Shown here piece after piece: positions 61,890 through 64,000 of a stretch of DNA of 64,000 nt. Numbering within the stretch: the first letter of the stretch is position 1; the number at the start of each line of letters is the position of its first letter. A program made the position numbers and the translations under genes. The stretch is from the NCBI GenBank assembly GCA_035524095.1, contig DATKPK010000046.1, positions 10,010-74,009 of the forward strand. Direction: 5' to 3'. Source of the DNA: DATJUF01 sp035524095 (lineage in GTDB: Bacteria > Desulfobacterota > Binatia > Binatales > Binataceae). The notes beneath the pieces were generated by a model. The model was not told the DNA's origin and searched no databases. It worked only from the letters and a program-made list of their open reading frames with translations.

Positions 61890-64000
61890 CTATTTGCCGG
61901 TGCCGCTCAAAGTGATGTTCAGCGGTGCCTTGGTAGTGCCAATGACAGTGAGCTTTCCAGGGCGCGAACCCTTGACGTCTGGCGTAAAGACTACATCGAT
62001 CGTGCAGTTGCCACCTGCGGCTACCGTCGTTCCCGTGCAGATATCTGCGGTGGTCCCGTAGTCTGCTGAGCCTTTTCCGGAGAAAGTGATCCCACTGATC
62101 GAGATCGGAGCCTTGCTATTGTTCAGCACTGACACTGACAATGGAGTGCTCGGAGTGCCGACCGCTACCTTGCCGAATTTCAGCGATGTCGGCTTGGCCG
62201 TCAACGATACCGCCGTGCCCGTACCCGCAAGCTTGACCGGCAGCGTAGGCTTCGTTTCGCTATTGTTGCTGACAGTCAACGAACCGGCGCTCTTGGCGAC
62301 GGCCAGCGGCTGGAAGACTACCGTCATTTGACACTTGCCATTCGGCGCGAGCACCTGACCGTCGCATCCGTTGTTTACGAAGCTGTAGGTACCGTTGTTA
62401 TCGCCCGCAAGGCTAAAGCCAGTGATGGTAATCGATGACGGGGTTTTTCCCTTCTTCGGATTGCTCACGGTGATGGTCTTGGGCGGACTGACAGCGCCGC
62501 TCGAACCGAACGCCGTAGCCGGGAAGGTTATCGACGCCGGACTGATCGTGAGCGTACCCGGCACAGGGGTCGAGCTAGCCGTCGGCGTTGGCGTGGGGGT
62601 CGGCGTCAGCGTGGGTGTCGGCGTTGCGGTGGGTGCGATGGTGGCCACTAGCTGATAGACGCCCTTCCCGTGCGTGCCGATGAAGATCGCATTGTTTTGA
62701 TTTTCTTCGATATCGAACACCGGGATCGCCTGCAGCGTCCCTAGGTTGAACGAGGCCCAGGTATTACCGCCATCCAGGCTCTGGAATACGCCGATATCCG
62801 TCGCGGCATACAGTGTGTTGCCGGTAGTGTCAGCCTGATCGACCAGCACCCGCAATACCGGTACGTCCGGGAGCGCGGTCGAGGGCGGGTTCGAACATGC
62901 CGTACCGCCGTCGGCTTCGGCCCACGTATTCCCGAAGTCCGTAGTTTTGAAGACGTGACCGACACCTGTACCGGCGCTACCGCAATCGAATCCTGAGAGG
63001 CTCAAGTAAGCTGTGTTCGGATTGTTGTGGTCGACCGCAATCCCCGTTGCTTGCGTCGAACCCTGCAACAAGGGAGACAGAGTTTGCGTCGGTGCGGTAC
63101 TCCACGTGCCACCTGCCGCGTTGTTGGTCGTGTCCAGGTTCAGCGTAGTCGTATTGCTCACTACGAACTGATCGGTCTGCAAAAACGGATCCGCCATCGA
63201 CAAAGCCCAACCATTGGTGTGAGACACAGGCTCGATATCCTGTATTGCGCAGGTCCCGTCCTGGCAATTGCCATCCGTCAGATCATAGTTCGCTTGTAAT
63301 ACCCAGTTGGCTCCGCCGTTGTTTGAGACATAAACGGCGTGCCCGCCGAAGAAGACTCGATGGGAAGTTGTCGGATCGACCGCAATTGGCGGATAAAAGG
63401 CAGCTCCCTCATCGCCAGCAGAATTCATCGCTGCGACGAGGTTTTTTGTAGGAGCAGTTGAAGACCAGGTAGCTCCGCTTGCTGTCGAATTGGCATTGTT
63501 CGAGAACGCGAAATAGATATCCGAGAGGTCGGTGGTTCCAGTGTCCCAGTTATCGTTCGAGGACGTATGATAGGCGTAGTTCGGGTCCGTCGGATCGTAC
63601 ATCGCGAACCCGCCGTCTCCAGCCTCAGAGGTTGGGAAGAACCAGTTTGACGCTGAGCCTTGATATTGCTCAATGCCCGCACCCTGGAAACCTGCGATCA
63701 ACAGCGAGTTGTTGGTCGGATTAGGGCCGACACTTTGTACAAGCGTCGTATCAATTGTGGTGTTGAGAGAGGTGAAGGTGGTATTCAAGCTCGTCGCCGG
63801 ATTGAAGCTGTACATGCCGCCGTCATCCGCCAGGAGCATTTGAGCAGTCGCAGGATCGTAAGCGAATGCGTGTTGATTGGCTGCCGCTCCACCCTGGGTG
63901 GTGTTAACGAGCGGCTGCCAGTTCATGGTCGATCCAGTGTTGACGCCTTTGTAGATGCCGACGCCGCCAAAGAACACCGTATTCGACGTCCCCGGTAAGA
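61890..64000 (-). CDS. Secreted BNR/propeller protein with choice-of-anchor D repeats (5' partial)
   Basis: About 703 residues are visible; the frame runs off the right edge, so the signal peptide is missing. The N-terminal 440 residues contain repeated exo-sialidase/BNR-like units (SNNGGANWVLQA, KTTDFGNTWAEADGG and SLDGGNTWASFN), each with the S/T-x-D/N-G-G-x-x-W Asp-box. Then a Pro-Thr linker (PTPTLTPTPTPTPT) leads to two Ig-like choice-of-anchor D/HYDIN domains (SITFPATAFGSSG... and SLKFGKVAVGTPST...). It is probably a cell-surface or secreted protein. Whether it binds or cleaves glycans is unknown. Confidence 0.8.
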   Translation of the reverse strand, partial: LPGTSNTVFFGGVGIYKGVNTGSTMNWQPLVNTTQGGAAANQHAFAYDPATAQMLLADDGGMYSFNPATSLNTTFTSLNTTIDTTLVQSVGPNPTNNSLLIAGFQGAGIEQYQGSASNWFFPTSEAGDGGFAMYDPTDPNYAYHTSSNDNWDTGTTDLSDIYFAFSNNANSTASGATWSSTAPTKNLVAAMNSAGDEGAAFYPPIAVDPTTSHRVFFGGHAVYVSNNGGANWVLQANYDLTDGNCQDGTCAIQDIEPVSHTNGWALSMADPFLQTDQFVVSNTTTLNLDTTNNAAGGTWSTAPTQTLSPLLQGSTQATGIAVDHNNPNTAYLSLSGFDCGSAGTGVGHVFKTTDFGNTWAEADGGTACSNPPSTALPDVPVLRVLVDQADTTGNTLYAATDIGVFQSLDGGNTWASFNLGTLQAIPVFDIEENQNNAIFIGTHGKGVYQLVATIAPTATPTPTLTPTPTPTPTASSTPVPGTLTISPASITFPATAFGSSGAVSPPKTITVSNPKKGKTPSSITITGFSLAGDNNGTYSFVNNGCDGQVLAPNGKCQMTVVFQPLAVAKSAGSLTVSNNSETKPTLPVKLAGTGTAVSLTAKPTSLKFGKVAVGTPSTPLSVSVLNNSKAPISISGITFSGKGSADYGTTADICTGTTVAAGGNCTIDVVFTPDVKGSRPGKLTVIGTTKAPLNITLSGTGK

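Noticed and set aside
62590..62650. Tandem repeat as a possible CRISPR or minisatellite
   Set aside because: The repeat is the coding sequence of the Pro-Thr linker of the secreted propeller protein, with six-base periodicity from PT dipeptides.

Overview
The window looks like chromosome from a free-living, Gram-negative soil or sediment bacterium of moderate-to-high GC. It has outer-membrane-type genes (a PqiA/PqiA/PqiB/PqiC lipid-transport operon, several lipoproteins). It also has a xerC-hslV-hslU-argB order of the kind known from deltaproteobacterial and Desulfobacterota-like genomes, and many genes for acyl-CoA, xenobiotic and aromatic catabolism. A Desulfobacterota/Binatota-like host is my best guess, at low confidence, because there is no rRNA or marker phylogeny here.

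Layout. 0-8.9 kb: the end of a SulP transporter, a family III CoA-transferase, an amidohydrolase, an enoyl-CoA hydratase-fold protein, a secreted sulfatase with a dockerin-like tail, a VOC protein and a GT39-type glycosyltransferase. 9-12.5 kb: asparagine synthetase and two lipoproteins (DUF3313, DUF4410). 12.7-16.2 kb: tightly overlapping pqiA-pqiA-pqiB-pqiC. 16.2-18.6 kb: a RibD-C reductase, an NTF2-like protein and a CYTH-like protein. 18.6-20.7 kb: almost gene-free DNA with strong hairpins and four tRNA genes (Pro, Arg, His, Lys), followed by a Fic remnant.

20.9-34.1 kb resembles the low-oxygen-activated (lxa-type) islands of proteobacteria: GNAT, BCAM0308-like Zn protein, COG2187 kinase-like protein, sigma-54 activator, a ferritin-like hypothetical, acetyl-CoA hydrolase/transferase, Usp, CBS proteins, pyruvate kinase, FabI and a class II aldolase. 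It is decaying: one CBS gene is frameshifted, the pyruvate kinase is a pseudogene, and the COG2187 protein has lost its metal-binding residues.

34.3-52.4 kb is mostly housekeeping: an SDR, a FUSC transporter, argB, hslU, hslV, xerC, glmU and mscL. It also holds a CsoR-family regulator with a NicO/RcnA-like exporter and an operator-like palindrome, and a second copy of the ferritin-like hypothetical. 52.8-60.4 kb is a catabolic block: a two-domain CoA-transferase gene broken by an apparent internal inversion, a phosphotriesterase-like hydrolase, and a four-gene operon encoding both subunits of a hydroquinone 1,2-dioxygenase, an amidohydrolase and a hydroxyquinol-type intradiol dioxygenase. The window ends with a PIG-V-like membrane mannosyltransferase and a large secreted beta-propeller/choice-of-anchor protein that runs off the edge.

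The most notable observations are the inverted segment inside the CoA-transferase gene, the paralogous pair of unrecognised ferritin-like proteins, the decaying low-oxygen island with a probable pseudokinase, the hydroquinone/hydroxyquinol operon, the long leader on HslV, and the structured non-coding stretch before the tRNA cluster. All calls come from reading the sequence and recalled family knowledge; no database search was run.
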